A stretch of DNA of 64,000 bases from an uncultured Alphaproteobacteria bacterium (GCA_902623255.1 CACNSY010000004.1:1-64000); one strand, 5' to 3'; counted from the stretch's first letter, positions 19,246 to 31,218 are shown. Notes: generated from the sequence alone by a model not told the origin. Made by a program: numbers and translations.

Positions 19246-20802
19246 TTAAACTCCCTCTATTTTTAAACTTGCTGTATTCTCTTTAATTGATTTAGTTTTT
19301 TTAAAGATTAATCTGTTTAAAGCATTTATATAAGCTTTTGCTGAAGCAACAATAATGTCAGGATCGCTTCCTTTTGCTTGCGATGTTAAATTATCATCTT
19401 CAAGTCTGACAGTTACCTCTCCTTGTGCATCAGTTCCAGCTGTAATTGCATTTACTTGGTATAGTTTGAGTTTAAATTCAGTATTAGTAAGTTTTTTTAT
19501 TGCGTTAAATGTAGCATCAACAGGACCGTTACCATTAATTTTAGTATTTTCCACTTTATCGTTAATTTCTATCTTTAATTTAGCTTCGGCTTTTTCAACA
19601 GACCCAGCATTTACTTCCAAAGATACAAATTTAATGTGTTCATCATAAGACGATGTTCTATCTTCTGCTAATGCAATTAAATCTTCCTCAAAAATTTCTT
19701 TTTTCTTATCAGCTAAATCCTTAAATCTTCCAAATAATTCCATTAAAGCATTATCGCCAACTTCATAACCAAGTTCTTTTAATTTTTCTGAAAAAGCATG
19801 TTTACCTGAATGTTTGCCAAGAACTAATGAGGATTTGTTAAGCCCTATTGATTCAGGTGTCATAATTTCATAAGTACCAGCATGTTTAAGCATGCCATCT
19901 TGATGTATACCAGCCTCATGGGCAAAAGCATTTGCTCCAACAATTGCTTTATTTGGCTGAACTGGAAAACCTGTTATTGATGATACTAATCTAGAAGCTT
20001 TAATAATTGATTCAGTTTTAATATCAGTATGATAAGGCATAAGATCTTTTTTTACTTTCAAAGTCATTACAATTTCTTCCAAAGATGAGTTTCCAGCTCT
20101 TTCACCCATACCATTAATAGTACACTCAACCTGTCTTGCACCTTCTTTTATTGCGGCAACATTATTTGCTGTAGCTAAACCTAAATCATTGTGTGTGTGT
20201 GTTGAAAGAATTGCTTTATCAATATTTGGCACATTATTTTTTACATTTTTAAAAATTTTACCGAATTCTTCTGGAAGTGTATAACCAACAGTATCAGGGA
20301 TATTAATAGTTGAAGCACCAGAGTTAATAGCAAGCTCGATACATTGATATAAAAATTCTAACTCTGATCTTCCACCATCTTCACAACTCCATTCAATATT
20401 ATCACATAGATTTCTTGCGTGAGACACTGTTTTTTGAATAGCTTCTAAAACTTCTTCTTCAGTTTTCTTTAATTTATATTTCATATGTAGAGGACTAGTT
20501 GCAATAAAAGTATGAATTCTTGGAGACTTAGCATGTTGTACTGCTTCCCAAGCACGATCAATATCTTTAAAGCTTGCTCTTGCTAAACCAGCAATCGTTG
20601 AATTTTTTACCTGTTTACTAACCTCAGAAACCGCTTCAAAATCTCCATTGGAAGCAATTGGAAACCCAGCTTCAATAATATCAACTTTCATAGAGTCAAG
20701 TACTTCAGCTATTTGAAGCTTTTCATCTAAATTCATTGATGCTCCTGGAGATTGCTCTCCATCTCGAAGAGTTGTATCAAAAATATAAATCTTTTCAGTC
20801 AT
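19246..20802 (-). CDS. leuA: 2-isopropylmalate synthase
   Basis: A 518-residue enzyme that condenses acetyl-CoA with 2-ketoisovalerate as the first committed step to leucine. The N-terminal HMGL-like TIM barrel has the metal and catalytic motif TTLRDGEQSPG at about residue 10 and STHTHNDLGLA near 203. The C-terminal third is the LeuA allosteric domain, matching the block around KLKLYQVNAITAGTDAQGE, which normally binds leucine for feedback inhibition. It follows ilvC by 41 bases, completing a leucine and valine set with ilvBHC; leuBCD are not in this window. Confidence 0.96.
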   Translation of the reverse strand: MTEKIYIFDTTLRDGEQSPGASMNLDEKLQIAEVLDSMKVDIIEAGFPIASNGDFEAVSEVSKQVKNSTIAGLARASFKDIDRAWEAVQHAKSPRIHTFIATSPLHMKYKLKKTEEEVLEAIQKTVSHARNLCDNIEWSCEDGGRSELEFLYQCIELAINSGASTINIPDTVGYTLPEEFGKIFKNVKNNVPNIDKAILSTHTHNDLGLATANNVAAIKEGARQVECTINGMGERAGNSSLEEIVMTLKVKKDLMPYHTDIKTESIIKASRLVSSITGFPVQPNKAIVGANAFAHEAGIHQDGMLKHAGTYEIMTPESIGLNKSSLVLGKHSGKHAFSEKLKELGYEVGDNALMELFGRFKDLADKKKEIFEEDLIALAEDRTSSYDEHIKFVSLEVNAGSVEKAEAKLKIEINDKVENTKINGNGPVDATFNAIKKLTNTEFKLKLYQVNAITAGTDAQGEVTVRLEDDNLTSQAKGSDPDIIVASAKAYINALNRLIFKKTKSIKENTASLKIEGV

Positions 20803-20843
20803 TTATTTAATATACACTAATAAAAATTTTATTAAACTTTCAT

Positions 20844-22404
<1,561 letters not shown>

Positions 22405-22405
<1 letters not shown>

Positions 22406-24171
22406 TAAACTAAAATTTTTCCTTTTTCAGCTGATTTTTTATCTTGTTTTTGATCTTTACTTAACATCATTTCATTATGAGCAGATCCACTTTGAATCAT
22501 TGGAAAACAATTCTCTTCTTTAGTAACCCAGATATCAGCAATTACTGTATTTTTTGTTTCAATCATTTGAGTTATAACGTCATCAAGTTCATCAGTTGTC
22601 TTTGCTCTTAATCCAACAGCTTTATAACTTTCAGCTAATTTAACAAAATCAGGCAAGCTATCAGTATAACTTTCAGAATACCTTCCCCCATGTAACAGTT
22701 CCTGCCATTGTCTTACCATGCCCATGTATTCATTATTTAAAATAAATATTTTTACTGGCAATCTATATTGAACAGCCGTGCTCATTTCTTGAATGTTCAT
22801 AAGTATGGACGCGTCTCCAGCTATATCAACTACTAGGGCATCTGGATGCCCAACTTGGGCTCCAATTGCAGCAGGAAATCCATACCCCATAGTACCTAAA
22901 CCACCTGATGTAAGCCATCTATTTGGTTCCTCAAATTTATAAAATTGAGCAGCCCACATTTGGTGCTGACCTACTTCAGTTGTAATAAAGGTCTTTGTAT
23001 TTTTTGTTAACTCATAGAGTCTTTGAACTGCGTATTGTGGTTTTATCTGTTTACCCTCATTATTGTAGTTTAAACAATCTACATCTTTCCATTTATTTAT
23101 TTTATCCCACCATAATTTTAGCGCTTTATCATCTATTTGAAATTTCTTTTCTTTCCAAACAGTGATCATCTTTTCAACAACCTGTTTTACATCACCTATT
23201 ATTGGAACATCAACATTTATAGTTTTATTAATATTACTTTCATCAATATCAATATGGATTTTTTTTGAATTTGGCGAGAAAGCATCAAGTCTTCCTGTAA
23301 CACGGTCATCAAATCTTGCGCCGATATTAATCATGACATCACATTCATGCATTGCCATATTAGCTTCATACATTCCATGCATACCAAGCATACCAAGTGA
23401 ATTTTTATCTGATGAACCTACTACACCTAGTCCCATTAAAGTCATTGTAACTGGTGATCCAACCATATTTATAAATTCTCTAACTAATGTTGAAGCTTTT
23501 GGACCAGAGTTAATACATCCACCACCAATATAAAAAATTGGTTTTTTTGCTTTCGAAATTAATTCTACTGCTTCTTCAATTTTATTTTTTTCAAAATCAG
23601 GACTTGGCTCAAACAATCTATGTGAAGGAATAATAATTTTATTTTTTTCTTCATAAGTTCCTGAAGCAAATTGAACATCTTTAGGTATATCAATTAATAC
23701 AGGACCTGGTCTTCCATTTTGAGCAATAGTAAATGCTTCATGAAACACAGAAGATAATTTATTTACATCCTTAACTAAGTAATTATGTTTAGTACAAGGT
23801 CTTGTAATACCAGTTGTGTCACATTCTTGAAATGCATCACTACCAATTAAGTGTTGTGGAACTTGTCCGGTAATACAAACAATCGGAACACTATCCATCA
23901 TAGCGTCAGTTAAACCAGTTACAACATTTGTTGCTCCAGGTCCTGACGTTACGAGAACTACTCCAGTTTTACCAGTTGACCTAGCATAACCTTCAGCTGC
24001 ATGAATTGCACCACCTTCTTGTCTTACTAAAACGTGCTTAATTGAATTCTGTTTAAATAAAGTATCGTAAATGGGCAATACTGCCCCACCAGGATATCCA
24101 AATACAACTTCTACACCTTGTTCAGCTAAGCTTTTTAAGACAATTTCAGCGCCTGTAATTTCATTATTCAT
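22405..24171 (-). CDS. ilvB: Acetolactate synthase large (catalytic) subunit
   Basis: A 588-residue thiamine-diphosphate enzyme making acetolactate from two pyruvates, or acetohydroxybutyrate with 2-ketobutyrate. E52 in RQEGGAIHAAEGYA is the TPP-activating glutamate; the GDG-type TPP-Mg motif appears as GDASILMNIQEM with NN at NNEYMGMVRQW. It heads the ilvBHC-leuA group. The ATG lies 47 bases after miaA; that gap holds a DnaA-box-like site but no attenuator leader peptide or riboswitch that I can see. Confidence 0.96.
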
Positions 24172-24189
24172 TGATTTTAGCTCATAGGC

Positions 24190-24198
24190 TGTGGATAA
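24190..24198 (-). promoter_or_regulatory. DnaA-box-like 9-mer upstream of ilvB
   Basis: The minus strand reads TTATCCACA, a perfect match to the classical DnaA box, 19 bases before the ilvB start. A single isolated box may be chance in AT-rich DNA; no cluster of boxes surrounds it, so it is not an origin. Confidence 0.3.
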
Positions 24199-24218
24199 AA
24201 TAAAATCAATAAATTAGT

Positions 24219-25142
24219 TTAATTTTGGTCTAAATTAATGGATTTTATGTCAATTTCGTCCGGAAATTGATCAAATTTTTTAAAAATATTAAGATTTGAA
24301 GATCTCCACCAAGTGTGTTGTCTTTTTACATAGTTTCTTGTGACCTGCTGAATTTTAGAAATACATTCTTCAATTGATACTTCGTTATTAAGATAAGATT
24401 GAATTTCAGGAACTCCGTGAGCTTTCATTATTGGTAAACTATTATTATAATTTAATTTAAGCAAATTTTCAACTTCATCTATCGCACCATTTTTCATCAT
24501 TAAATGTGTTCTATTATCTACTCTTTTATAATTTTCTTTTCTTTCAGGAAGAAATAATAAAATTTTATAATCTCCTAAATTAATTAATTTTTTATTTTTA
24601 TTTTGTTTCCATTCACTAAATTTTTTCTTAGTAAAAAAATTTACTTCCCAAATTCTTCTTATTCTTTGAATATCATTGGGTGAAATATTTTTCATTGCAT
24701 CAACATCATGTTCTTTAACTAAATTAAAAAAATTTTCCTTACCAATTTTTAAAATCATTTTTTCTGATTCTTTTTTTACTTTTTCTGGAATAAATGGAAT
24801 TGAAACTATTCCATTAATTAAAGACTCTATGTAAAGACCTGTACCTCCAACTAAAATAGGAGTTATGTTTTTATCAATCAAATAATTAATTTTTGTTGAT
24901 GCTTCCTCACACCATTTTTGTACATTAAATCTAATTTCGCCTTTTACAAACCCATAAAGATGATGATTTATTTTTTTTTGATCATGTATAGTAGGTCTAG
25001 CTGTTAAGATACTTAACTCTTTATAAATCTGCATACTATCTGCATTTATAATCTCACCATTTAATTTTTTAGCTAAGCTTAAAGCAAATTTTGATTTTCC
25101 TGAAGCAGTGGGTCCTAATACAAAATAGATTTGAGTTTTCAA
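24219..25142 (-). CDS. miaA: tRNA dimethylallyltransferase
   Basis: A 307-residue enzyme that adds a dimethylallyl group to A37 of tRNAs reading UNN codons. The P-loop GPTASGKS is near residue 9, followed by the conserved GEIINADSMQIYKEL block and TPILVGGTGLYIESLI near 95. The C-terminal part keeps the tRNA-binding helix motif RNYVKRQHTWWR. It overlaps the degP-like gene by four bases. Its place in a run with hflK and hflC recalls the E. coli amiB-mutL-miaA-hfq-hflX-hflKC region, although the order is inverted here and hfq and hflX are absent. Confidence 0.95.
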   Translation of the reverse strand: MKTQIYFVLGPTASGKSKFALSLAKKLNGEIINADSMQIYKELSILTARPTIHDQKKINHHLYGFVKGEIRFNVQKWCEEASTKINYLIDKNITPILVGGTGLYIESLINGIVSIPFIPEKVKKESEKMILKIGKENFFNLVKEHDVDAMKNISPNDIQRIRRIWEVNFFTKKKFSEWKQNKNKKLINLGDYKILLFLPERKENYKRVDNRTHLMMKNGAIDEVENLLKLNYNNSLPIMKAHGVPEIQSYLNNEVSIEECISKIQQVTRNYVKRQHTWWRSSNLNIFKKFDQFPDEIDIKSINLDQN

Positions 25143-26512
25143 TTATTCTTAAATTTAATTGTTACCCAATTTTGCTCATCATCTCTAATTATTTTAAGTA
25201 ATAATGAGGATCTACCTGTTTTTTCTAAAGAATTTACTAATTCTTCAAATGAATTCATATTATTAATAATCTCTCTATTAACTTCTGTAATTATATCTCC
25301 ATTTTGCAAACTACTTTCAAGATCATCAATGGAAATTACTTTAACTCCACTTTCATGATCTTTAATAGTAATTCCTAAAGATTCTATTTTTAAGTTTCTC
25401 TCAACATTTGAAGTTGTTTTTCTTTCTGTAACTACCTCTCCGGGTAATTCACCTAATATTACCTCAATATTAATCTTTTTATTTTTTCTCCATACTTCTA
25501 AGATCGCAGTAGAACCAACATCTGATTCTGCCACAACTCTAGGTAAATCAGGCATCTTTTTAATTTCTATATTGTTAAATTTTAAAATTACATCGCCTGG
25601 TTCTAATCCAGCAGTTTTTGAGGGACCATTAGGATTAACATTGGATATGAATGCACCTTTTTGATCAGGCAATCCAAGACTTTCTGCAAAATCCTTTGTT
25701 ACAGGTTGAATTTGTACACCTAACCAACCTCTCTTAGTTTTTCCAAAATCTTTTAATTGTTGTACTATTTTTTTGGCACTGTTCGCAGGTATTGCAAATC
25801 CTAAACCAATACTTCCACCTGTTTGCGAAACAATTGCCGTATTAATTCCTATTACCTCTCCATCTAAATTAAATAATGGTCCACCAGAGTTACCACGGTT
25901 AATAGATGCGTCTGTTTGTAAAAATTTAACGTATGGCCCACTACCTAAATCTCTTGAGATTGCAGATATAATTCCTGCTGTGACTGTTCCTCCCAAACCA
26001 AGAGGGTTTCCAATTGCAATTGACCAATCTCCAACTCTCATCTTATCTGAGTCTCCCCAACCAACATATGTAAGTTTTTTGTTTTTTGGATCAATTTTCA
26101 ATACTGCTATGTCTGCTTTGGGATCTCTTCCAAGTAATTCAGCTGTAAACTCTGTTTCATCATTTAGAATAACAGTTATTTCATCAGCTCCTTCAATTAC
26201 GTGATTATTTGTAACAACTATACCATTTTCACTTATTATAAAACCTGACCCAAGTCCTGTCATTGGTCGTTGTGATCGTCTTTGATCACGATCAAAATAT
26301 TCTTTAAAAAAATCATCAAAGGGAGATCCCTCTGGAAATTGTGGTATTTGATTTTGGTTATTATTTTCAACAATAGTAGTTGATGCAATACTAACTACTG
26401 CAGGAGATAATTGTTCTACTAAATCAGCAAAGCTCTCAGGTACAGCAAGTAATGGTTTCGAAAATAAAATAGATATTAAGAATAAAAATTTAATTCTCAT
26501 ATTAATTGTCAT
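25139..26512 (-). CDS. DegP/HtrA-family periplasmic serine protease
   Basis: A 457-residue protease and chaperone for misfolded envelope proteins. Signal peptide at the N-terminus (ends near residue 23, LLA), S1C protease with triad H104 (TNNHVIEGAD), D134 (KADIAVLKID) and S209 (RGNSGGPLF), then a full PDZ domain around 265-350 and a shorter second PDZ-like domain to the end. The first ATG overlaps the DUF2065 gene; the ATG four codons later at 26498-26500 gives a more typical signal peptide start (MRIKFLF). It is encoded directly after the HflKC regulators of FtsH, a common alphaproteobacterial arrangement. Confidence 0.94.
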   Translation of the reverse strand: MTINMRIKFLFLISILFSKPLLAVPESFADLVEQLSPAVVSIASTTIVENNNQNQIPQFPEGSPFDDFFKEYFDRDQRRSQRPMTGLGSGFIISENGIVVTNNHVIEGADEITVILNDETEFTAELLGRDPKADIAVLKIDPKNKKLTYVGWGDSDKMRVGDWSIAIGNPLGLGGTVTAGIISAISRDLGSGPYVKFLQTDASINRGNSGGPLFNLDGEVIGINTAIVSQTGGSIGLGFAIPANSAKKIVQQLKDFGKTKRGWLGVQIQPVTKDFAESLGLPDQKGAFISNVNPNGPSKTAGLEPGDVILKFNNIEIKKMPDLPRVVAESDVGSTAILEVWRKNKKINIEVILGELPGEVVTERKTTSNVERNLKIESLGITIKDHESGVKVISIDDLESSLQNGDIITEVNREIINNMNSFEELVNSLEKTGRSSLLLKIIRDDEQNWVTIKFKNN

Positions 26513-26702
26513 AGTATTTGAAAGTGAAATAAATAAGGCACAGTCCTAGAAGAGCAAAAAATAAACTAATATTTTTTACAGTTTGTGGATTAATAAGTGA
26601 GAGCATATCGAGATATTTTTTTAAATTGTTCGCTAAAAAAAAATAGAGAATACCTTCAATGATCAGCACTAGACCTATGCTTATTAGTAAAATTTCAAAC
26701 AT
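26502..26702 (-). CDS. DUF2065 small membrane protein (YjeT-like)
   Basis: A 66-residue protein with two membrane helices separated by a short basic loop (NNLKKYLDML). The layout, with a Glu-Gly in the first helix (LVLIIEGILYFF) and a conserved position after hflC, matches the DUF2065/YjeT family, which E. coli also encodes beside hflKC. Function is unknown. The ATG overlaps the hflC stop by one base. Confidence 0.8.
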   Translation of the reverse strand: MFEILLISIGLVLIIEGILYFFLANNLKKYLDMLSLINPQTVKNISLFFALLGLCLIYFTFKYYDN

Positions 26703-27577
26703 TAATTTTGGATATCTATTTCACCAAAAAATTTTTCACAAACTTCCCCAGGAGCAATTACCATAGACATCTCTGTATCTCCAAAAGTATCTTTACAAGC
26801 TTGCATTGTTCTTAAGAAATCAAAAAATTCCTCATCACGACTATAAGCATCGCCTAATATTCTATTTTTAGCGGCATCTCCTTCACCTCTTAGTATTGAT
26901 GATGTTCTTTCGGCTTCGGCTAGAATTACTGTTTGTTGTCTATCCGCTGATGCAACAATTTCTTTAGAAAGTTCTTCACCTTCCGCTCTTAATAAATTTG
27001 CTTCTTTTTCACGTTCAGAACGCATTCTTTGATAAACGTTATTAGATACTTGTTCGGTTAAATCTGTTCTTCCTATTCTTATATCAACAATTTTAACACC
27101 AAAGGAATTCTCATTAACTTTAATTTGTTTTTCAATTTCATTCATAATATTAATACGTTCATCACTCAGTAGTGATGTTAAAGAGTATTGGGCAATTACA
27201 CCTCTAACTGCTGCGTTTATAATTCTACCAAATCTATCCGAAAAAGTAGTTTCATTTCTAACTGTCTGATAAAACTTTAAAGGATCGACAATGTTGTATC
27301 TTGCGAATGAGTCAACAATAATTCTTTTTTGATCAGAAAGTATCATTTCTTCAGGTTGGGGATCGAGATTTAGTAATCTAGAATCTAAAAATACGGCATC
27401 TTGAATAAATGGAATTTTAAATTGAAGGCCAGGTTTTGTAACAACTTTTCTTGGGTCACCAAATTGGAGCACTAAAGCTTGCTTAGTTTCATTTACAATA
27501 AAAAAAGCTCCCGTAAAAGTAAGGAAAAGAATAAATAAAACTAAAACTATAAGTAAATTTCTTGCACTAAATCTCAT
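26702..27577 (-). CDS. hflC: FtsH-regulating band-7 protein HflC
   Basis: A 291-residue SPFH/band-7 protein with one N-terminal membrane helix and a long periplasmic domain. With HflK it forms the large cage around the FtsH protease. The SPFH core contains NETKQALVLQFGDPRKV near residue 25, and the C-terminal coiled-coil is rich in Glu, Ala and Arg (RSEREKEANLLRAEGEE). I chose the ATG at 27575-27577 (MRFSARN), one base after the hflK stop with GGAAA upstream; an ATG at 27607 inside hflK would add ten residues. Confidence 0.93.
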   Translation of the reverse strand: MRFSARNLLIVLVLFILFLTFTGAFFIVNETKQALVLQFGDPRKVVTKPGLQFKIPFIQDAVFLDSRLLNLDPQPEEMILSDQKRIIVDSFARYNIVDPLKFYQTVRNETTFSDRFGRIINAAVRGVIAQYSLTSLLSDERINIMNEIEKQIKVNENSFGVKIVDIRIGRTDLTEQVSNNVYQRMRSEREKEANLLRAEGEELSKEIVASADRQQTVILAEAERTSSILRGEGDAAKNRILGDAYSRDEEFFDFLRTMQACKDTFGDTEMSMVIAPGEVCEKFFGEIDIQN

Positions 27578-27578
27578 C

Positions 27579-28685
27579 TTAATTATTTCCTGACTTTTTA
27601 AGTTCATTCAATGGAAGGTAAGGAACCACACCTTGTCCATTTCCAGTATCATCTAAAATTATTTTGTTCTTACCTTCTAAAACTTCTCTTAAAGTTTCTA
27701 AATAAATTCTTCTTTTAGTTACTTCTTTCGCATCTTTATAACTATTGTAAACATCAATAAAGTTTTGTGCTACACCTTCTGCTTGTTTAACCACCTGCTC
27801 TTTATATGCCGTAGCAGCTTCGACGAGTTTTGCTGCTTCACCACGAGCATTAGGTACAATTCTATTTAAATAAGTGTTTGCTTCGTTAACTAATCTTTCT
27901 TTATCTTGTCTTGCTCTTTGAACTTCATCAAAAGCGTCAATAACTTGATCGGGCGGATCAACACTTTGAAGCTGCACTGATTGAATTAAAACACCACTTT
28001 CATAGGAGTCTAACACTAATTGTAATTCATTTCTTACAACTTGTTCAACCTCTTGACGACCTTCTGTAAGTAAGAATTGAAGGTCTCTTTGACCAACAAC
28101 TTCACGTACAACACTTTCAGACATATCTTTAACGGTAAGTTCTGGATTTCTAAGCTTAAATAGAAAATTTCCAGCGTCTTTTATTTTGAAAAGTACTGTG
28201 AATGCAACATCTGCTATGTTTTGATCACCCGTAAGCATTAAACTTTCTTCAATAACTTTTCTCTCTGCATTTGAATTTGAGCCAAAACCAAGATCACTTG
28301 CACTTCTAAATCCAACATTGATTTTTCTAATTACTTCAACTTTAGGTGTAACAGTTTGACCAATTGGAGTCGGAAAAAAGTAATGTAATCCAGGCTCAGT
28401 TGTTTGACCATTCCATCTACCAAATAAAAGTTCTACTCCCTGTTCATCAGGTTCAACTCTGTAAAAACCAGTAGCTAGCCATAGTAAAACAGCTACAATT
28501 ATAAAGATTGAAAGGTTACGCCTTCCACCAAATTTAAAATTTCCAAATCTATCTTTTGCTTTTCTTATCGAATCTTCGAAATCTCTTCTATTTGGACCAT
28601 CCCCAGAACCTCCAGAGCCCCAAGGGTTGTTATTTCCGCCTGATCCCCAAGGATTATTGTCATTGCTATTTTTATTCCAGTTCAT
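27579..28685 (-). CDS. hflK: FtsH-regulating band-7 protein HflK
   Basis: A 368-residue partner of HflC. The N-terminus is Gly/Asn-rich with two repeats of NNPWGSGG, then basic residues, one membrane helix (about residues 58-74), the band-7 domain beginning YRVEPDEQGVELLFG and a coiled-coil tail. The glycine-rich cytoplasmic start is characteristic of HflK and absent from HflC. It is the first gene of the long minus-strand run down to 10.1 kb, divergent from mrp across an 86-base gap. Confidence 0.94.
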   Translation of the reverse strand: MNWNKNSNDNNPWGSGGNNNPWGSGGSGDGPNRRDFEDSIRKAKDRFGNFKFGGRRNLSIFIIVAVLLWLATGFYRVEPDEQGVELLFGRWNGQTTEPGLHYFFPTPIGQTVTPKVEVIRKINVGFRSASDLGFGSNSNAERKVIEESLMLTGDQNIADVAFTVLFKIKDAGNFLFKLRNPELTVKDMSESVVREVVGQRDLQFLLTEGRQEVEQVVRNELQLVLDSYESGVLIQSVQLQSVDPPDQVIDAFDEVQRARQDKERLVNEANTYLNRIVPNARGEAAKLVEAATAYKEQVVKQAEGVAQNFIDVYNSYKDAKEVTKRRIYLETLREVLEGKNKIILDDTGNGQGVVPYLPLNELKKSGNN

Positions 28686-28771
28686 ATACTATTGATAATA
28701 TTGGCTCTATCTACTAACACTAATTATATTATTTAATAACTAATATTTGAGTAAATCTGGAAAAATCAAGT

Positions 28772-29815
28772 ATGTCTGATGAAATTTTATCTTTAATCTA
28801 CACATTTTCTAAGAAATTTAGTGATCCTGAAACAAATCTTAGTTTTGATCCTAAAAATCAAAATATTTCAGCAGTTGTAAAAGAGGGCAATGTAAACATT
28901 TCCTTACTTGTAAAAGGTCAAAAAGAAGATCTATATCTAAATATCGCAAGATTGCTTAAAAATAATGTTGAGCAAATTTCTGGAGTACTTTCTGTGAATG
29001 TAATTATAAACTCAGATATAGAAAGTACTAAAACAAATAATAATGATAATAAAAGATTTAAAATTGATGCAAAAAATATTGTAGCAATTGCTAGCGGTAA
29101 GGGTGGAGTTGGCAAATCAACATTTTCTGTAAATCTCGCTACAGCATTAAACTCGCTAGATCTTAAGATTGGGTTACTTGATGCAGATATATATGGTCCT
29201 AGCATTCCTAGAATGATGGGTATTTCAAAAAAACCTATAATGAATGAAAACAAAAAACTTATACCTTTAGAAAATTATGGAATAAAATTAATGTCTATTG
29301 GATTTATTCTAGACTCTGAAGCTCCAACAATTTGGAGAGGACCAATGGTGATGAAAGCTTTAGAGCAAATGTTTAATGGTGTTGAGTGGGGTGAATTAGA
29401 TTATCTTATAATTGATCTCCCTCCTGGGACTGGAGATGCTCAACTAACTTTAGCTCAAAGTTCAAAACTTTCTGGATCAATTGTAATTTCTACACCTCAA
29501 GATGTAGCTCTTACTGATGCGAGAAAAGGAATAAATATGTTTAAAAAAGTAAATGTTGATATTCTTGGTATTGTGGAAAATATGAGTTATTTCATATGTG
29601 ATAACTGTAATCAAAAACATTATATATTTTCAAAAGATGGTGTGAAAAAAGAAGCTGAAGAATTTAAAATACCTTTTTTAGGAGAAATTCCTATTGATAC
29701 AAATTTAAGAATTCAATCAGACAATGGAATCCCTGCTTTGATAGATAATCCAGATGGTGAAATTACAAAAAAATTTATATCAATTGCTAAAAACTTAAAA
29801 AAATCTCTAGATTAA
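28772..29815 (+). CDS. mrp: Iron-sulfur carrier ATPase Mrp/ApbC
   Basis: A 347-residue P-loop ATPase that carries Fe-S clusters. The N-terminal 80 residues resemble the DUF59/MIP18 domain, then the deviant Walker A ASGKGGVGKST (residues 108-117) typical of the ParA/MinD/Mrp group, DADIYGPSIPRMMG, and the ICDNCN CxxC pair near residue 270 that binds the bridging cluster. It stands alone on the plus strand. Its stop and the thyA stop share bases (TTAA), so the two convergent genes overlap by four bases with no room for a terminator. Confidence 0.95.
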   Translation: MSDEILSLIYTFSKKFSDPETNLSFDPKNQNISAVVKEGNVNISLLVKGQKEDLYLNIARLLKNNVEQISGVLSVNVIINSDIESTKTNNNDNKRFKIDAKNIVAIASGKGGVGKSTFSVNLATALNSLDLKIGLLDADIYGPSIPRMMGISKKPIMNENKKLIPLENYGIKLMSIGFILDSEAPTIWRGPMVMKALEQMFNGVEWGELDYLIIDLPPGTGDAQLTLAQSSKLSGSIVISTPQDVALTDARKGINMFKKVNVDILGIVENMSYFICDNCNQKHYIFSKDGVKKEAEEFKIPFLGEIPIDTNLRIQSDNGIPALIDNPDGEITKKFISIAKNLKKSLD

Positions 29816-30642
29816 ACATTCATCAGAGCATCAATTTTTTCATGATGCTGATAGTTTATTAATTTAAAATCATTTACGTTGTATTTAAAAAAATCTTTTG
29901 TTTCGAATTGAAGCTCAGGTAATTTTTTAGGCACTCTTTCTAATTGGATTTTTACCTGCTCAAAATGTTCTTTATAGATGTGAAAATCTCCTAAAGAATG
30001 AATAAAAGTTCCAACTTCTAATTTACACTCTCTAGCTAACATATGAGTTAAAAGACTATAACTAGCTATATTAAATGGAACGCCCAAAAACATGTCACAT
30101 GACCTTTGATATAATTGGCAGCTTAATTTATTATTAGAAATAAAAAATTGTGAAAATGCATGACATGCTGGCAATGACATATTTTTAATCTCCGGAGGGT
30201 TCCAAGCAGAAATTATATGACGCCTTCCATTTGGATCTTCTTTTAATCCTTTAATTAGATTTAAGACTTGATCTTCTCCATTAAAATTTCTCCATTGAAC
30301 TCCATAAATTTTACCGACATCTCCTTCAAACCGGGCATTTGATTTCCAGTAATCAGCTTGAGCATTTTGTGTCCAAATAGTTTTTTTATCTTTTAAATTT
30401 TCTCTTGAATCATTGTATAAAATTTCAGCAAGTCTTCTCTCATCATCTGAACCTTCGATGAACCACAATAACTCTGAAACTACAGATTTCCATGCTAGTT
30501 TTTTAGTCGTTATTGCAGGAAAACCTTTTGATAGATCATAATGCATTTGATAACCAAAAGATTTTCTAACACCACCCGCTCTACTTTCAACATCAGAGCC
30601 ATTATCATAACAATATCTCAATGCATCTAGGTATTGTTTCAT
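29812..30642 (-). CDS. thyA: Thymidylate synthase
   Basis: Makes dTMP from dUMP using methylenetetrahydrofolate. The nucleophile Cys is in LPACHAF, and the dUMP-binding block RSCDMFLGVPFNIASYSLL follows. I took ATG 30640-30642 (MKQYLDALRYC, 276 residues), which overlaps the folA stop as ATGA; a TTG three codons upstream is possible. The length matches ThyA of E. coli (264) and rules out the unrelated ThyX. Its coupling with folA is functional, since the reaction produces dihydrofolate that FolA must reduce. Confidence 0.96.
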   Translation of the reverse strand: MKQYLDALRYCYDNGSDVESRAGGVRKSFGYQMHYDLSKGFPAITTKKLAWKSVVSELLWFIEGSDDERRLAEILYNDSRENLKDKKTIWTQNAQADYWKSNARFEGDVGKIYGVQWRNFNGEDQVLNLIKGLKEDPNGRRHIISAWNPPEIKNMSLPACHAFSQFFISNNKLSCQLYQRSCDMFLGVPFNIASYSLLTHMLARECKLEVGTFIHSLGDFHIYKEHFEQVKIQLERVPKKLPELQFETKDFFKYNVNDFKLINYQHHEKIDALMNV

Positions 30643-31127
30643 CTTTCCCAAATCTCAAAATGGCAAGTTGAGTCACCATTTATTTTTTTAATCATTTTCA
30701 TATTATTTTCTATAGAAGAAATATCTATAAATTTTTCACAATTGTAATTACCGTAGATTCTAGTGAGATAAAATTGTTCTATGGATTTAAAAGTCAAATT
30801 TATTATTTCTGAACCTCCAATTATAAAAATATCCATATCTTTATATTTTGATTGAAGATTTTGAATTTGATCATTTATGTTTCCACTTAAGTAATAATCT
30901 GCCCCTTCTATTAATTCTTTATCTTTACTTGTAATTAGAACATTTATTCTTGATTTTAGAGGTGTGGGCATAAAAGGATCGTCCCAGGTCTTCCTTCCCA
31001 TTACAACGATATTATTTACAGTATTTTCTTTAAACCATTTTAAGTCAATTGAATTTTTAGGCCAGGGCATACTTTGGCCCTTACTTATCCCCCCTTTTTC
31101 ATCTACTGCCATTATTGCTTTAATCAT
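30639..31127 (-). CDS. folA: Dihydrofolate reductase
   Basis: A 162-residue NADPH enzyme that regenerates tetrahydrofolate. Signatures: IMAVDEKGGISKGQSMPWP at the N-terminus with W in the Met20-type loop, VVMGRKTWDD near residue 41 and FIIGGSEI near 102. In most bacterial enzymes the active-site acid follows MPWP in the adjacent helix; here the position is DLKWFKENT, D28. It overlaps thyA by four bases, the usual thyA-folA pair but with folA first. Confidence 0.93.
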   Translation of the reverse strand: MIKAIMAVDEKGGISKGQSMPWPKNSIDLKWFKENTVNNIVVMGRKTWDDPFMPTPLKSRINVLITSKDKELIEGADYYLSGNINDQIQNLQSKYKDMDIFIIGGSEIINLTFKSIEQFYLTRIYGNYNCEKFIDISSIENNMKMIKKINGDSTCHFEIWER

Positions 31128-31218
31128 ATTTTTTTATTTTTATGACTTAATTAGTAACAATTTTTTTTTTTAATTGCTAGGTTTCAAGACAAAACTTTCA
31201 AGTATAATTAGTTTAAGG

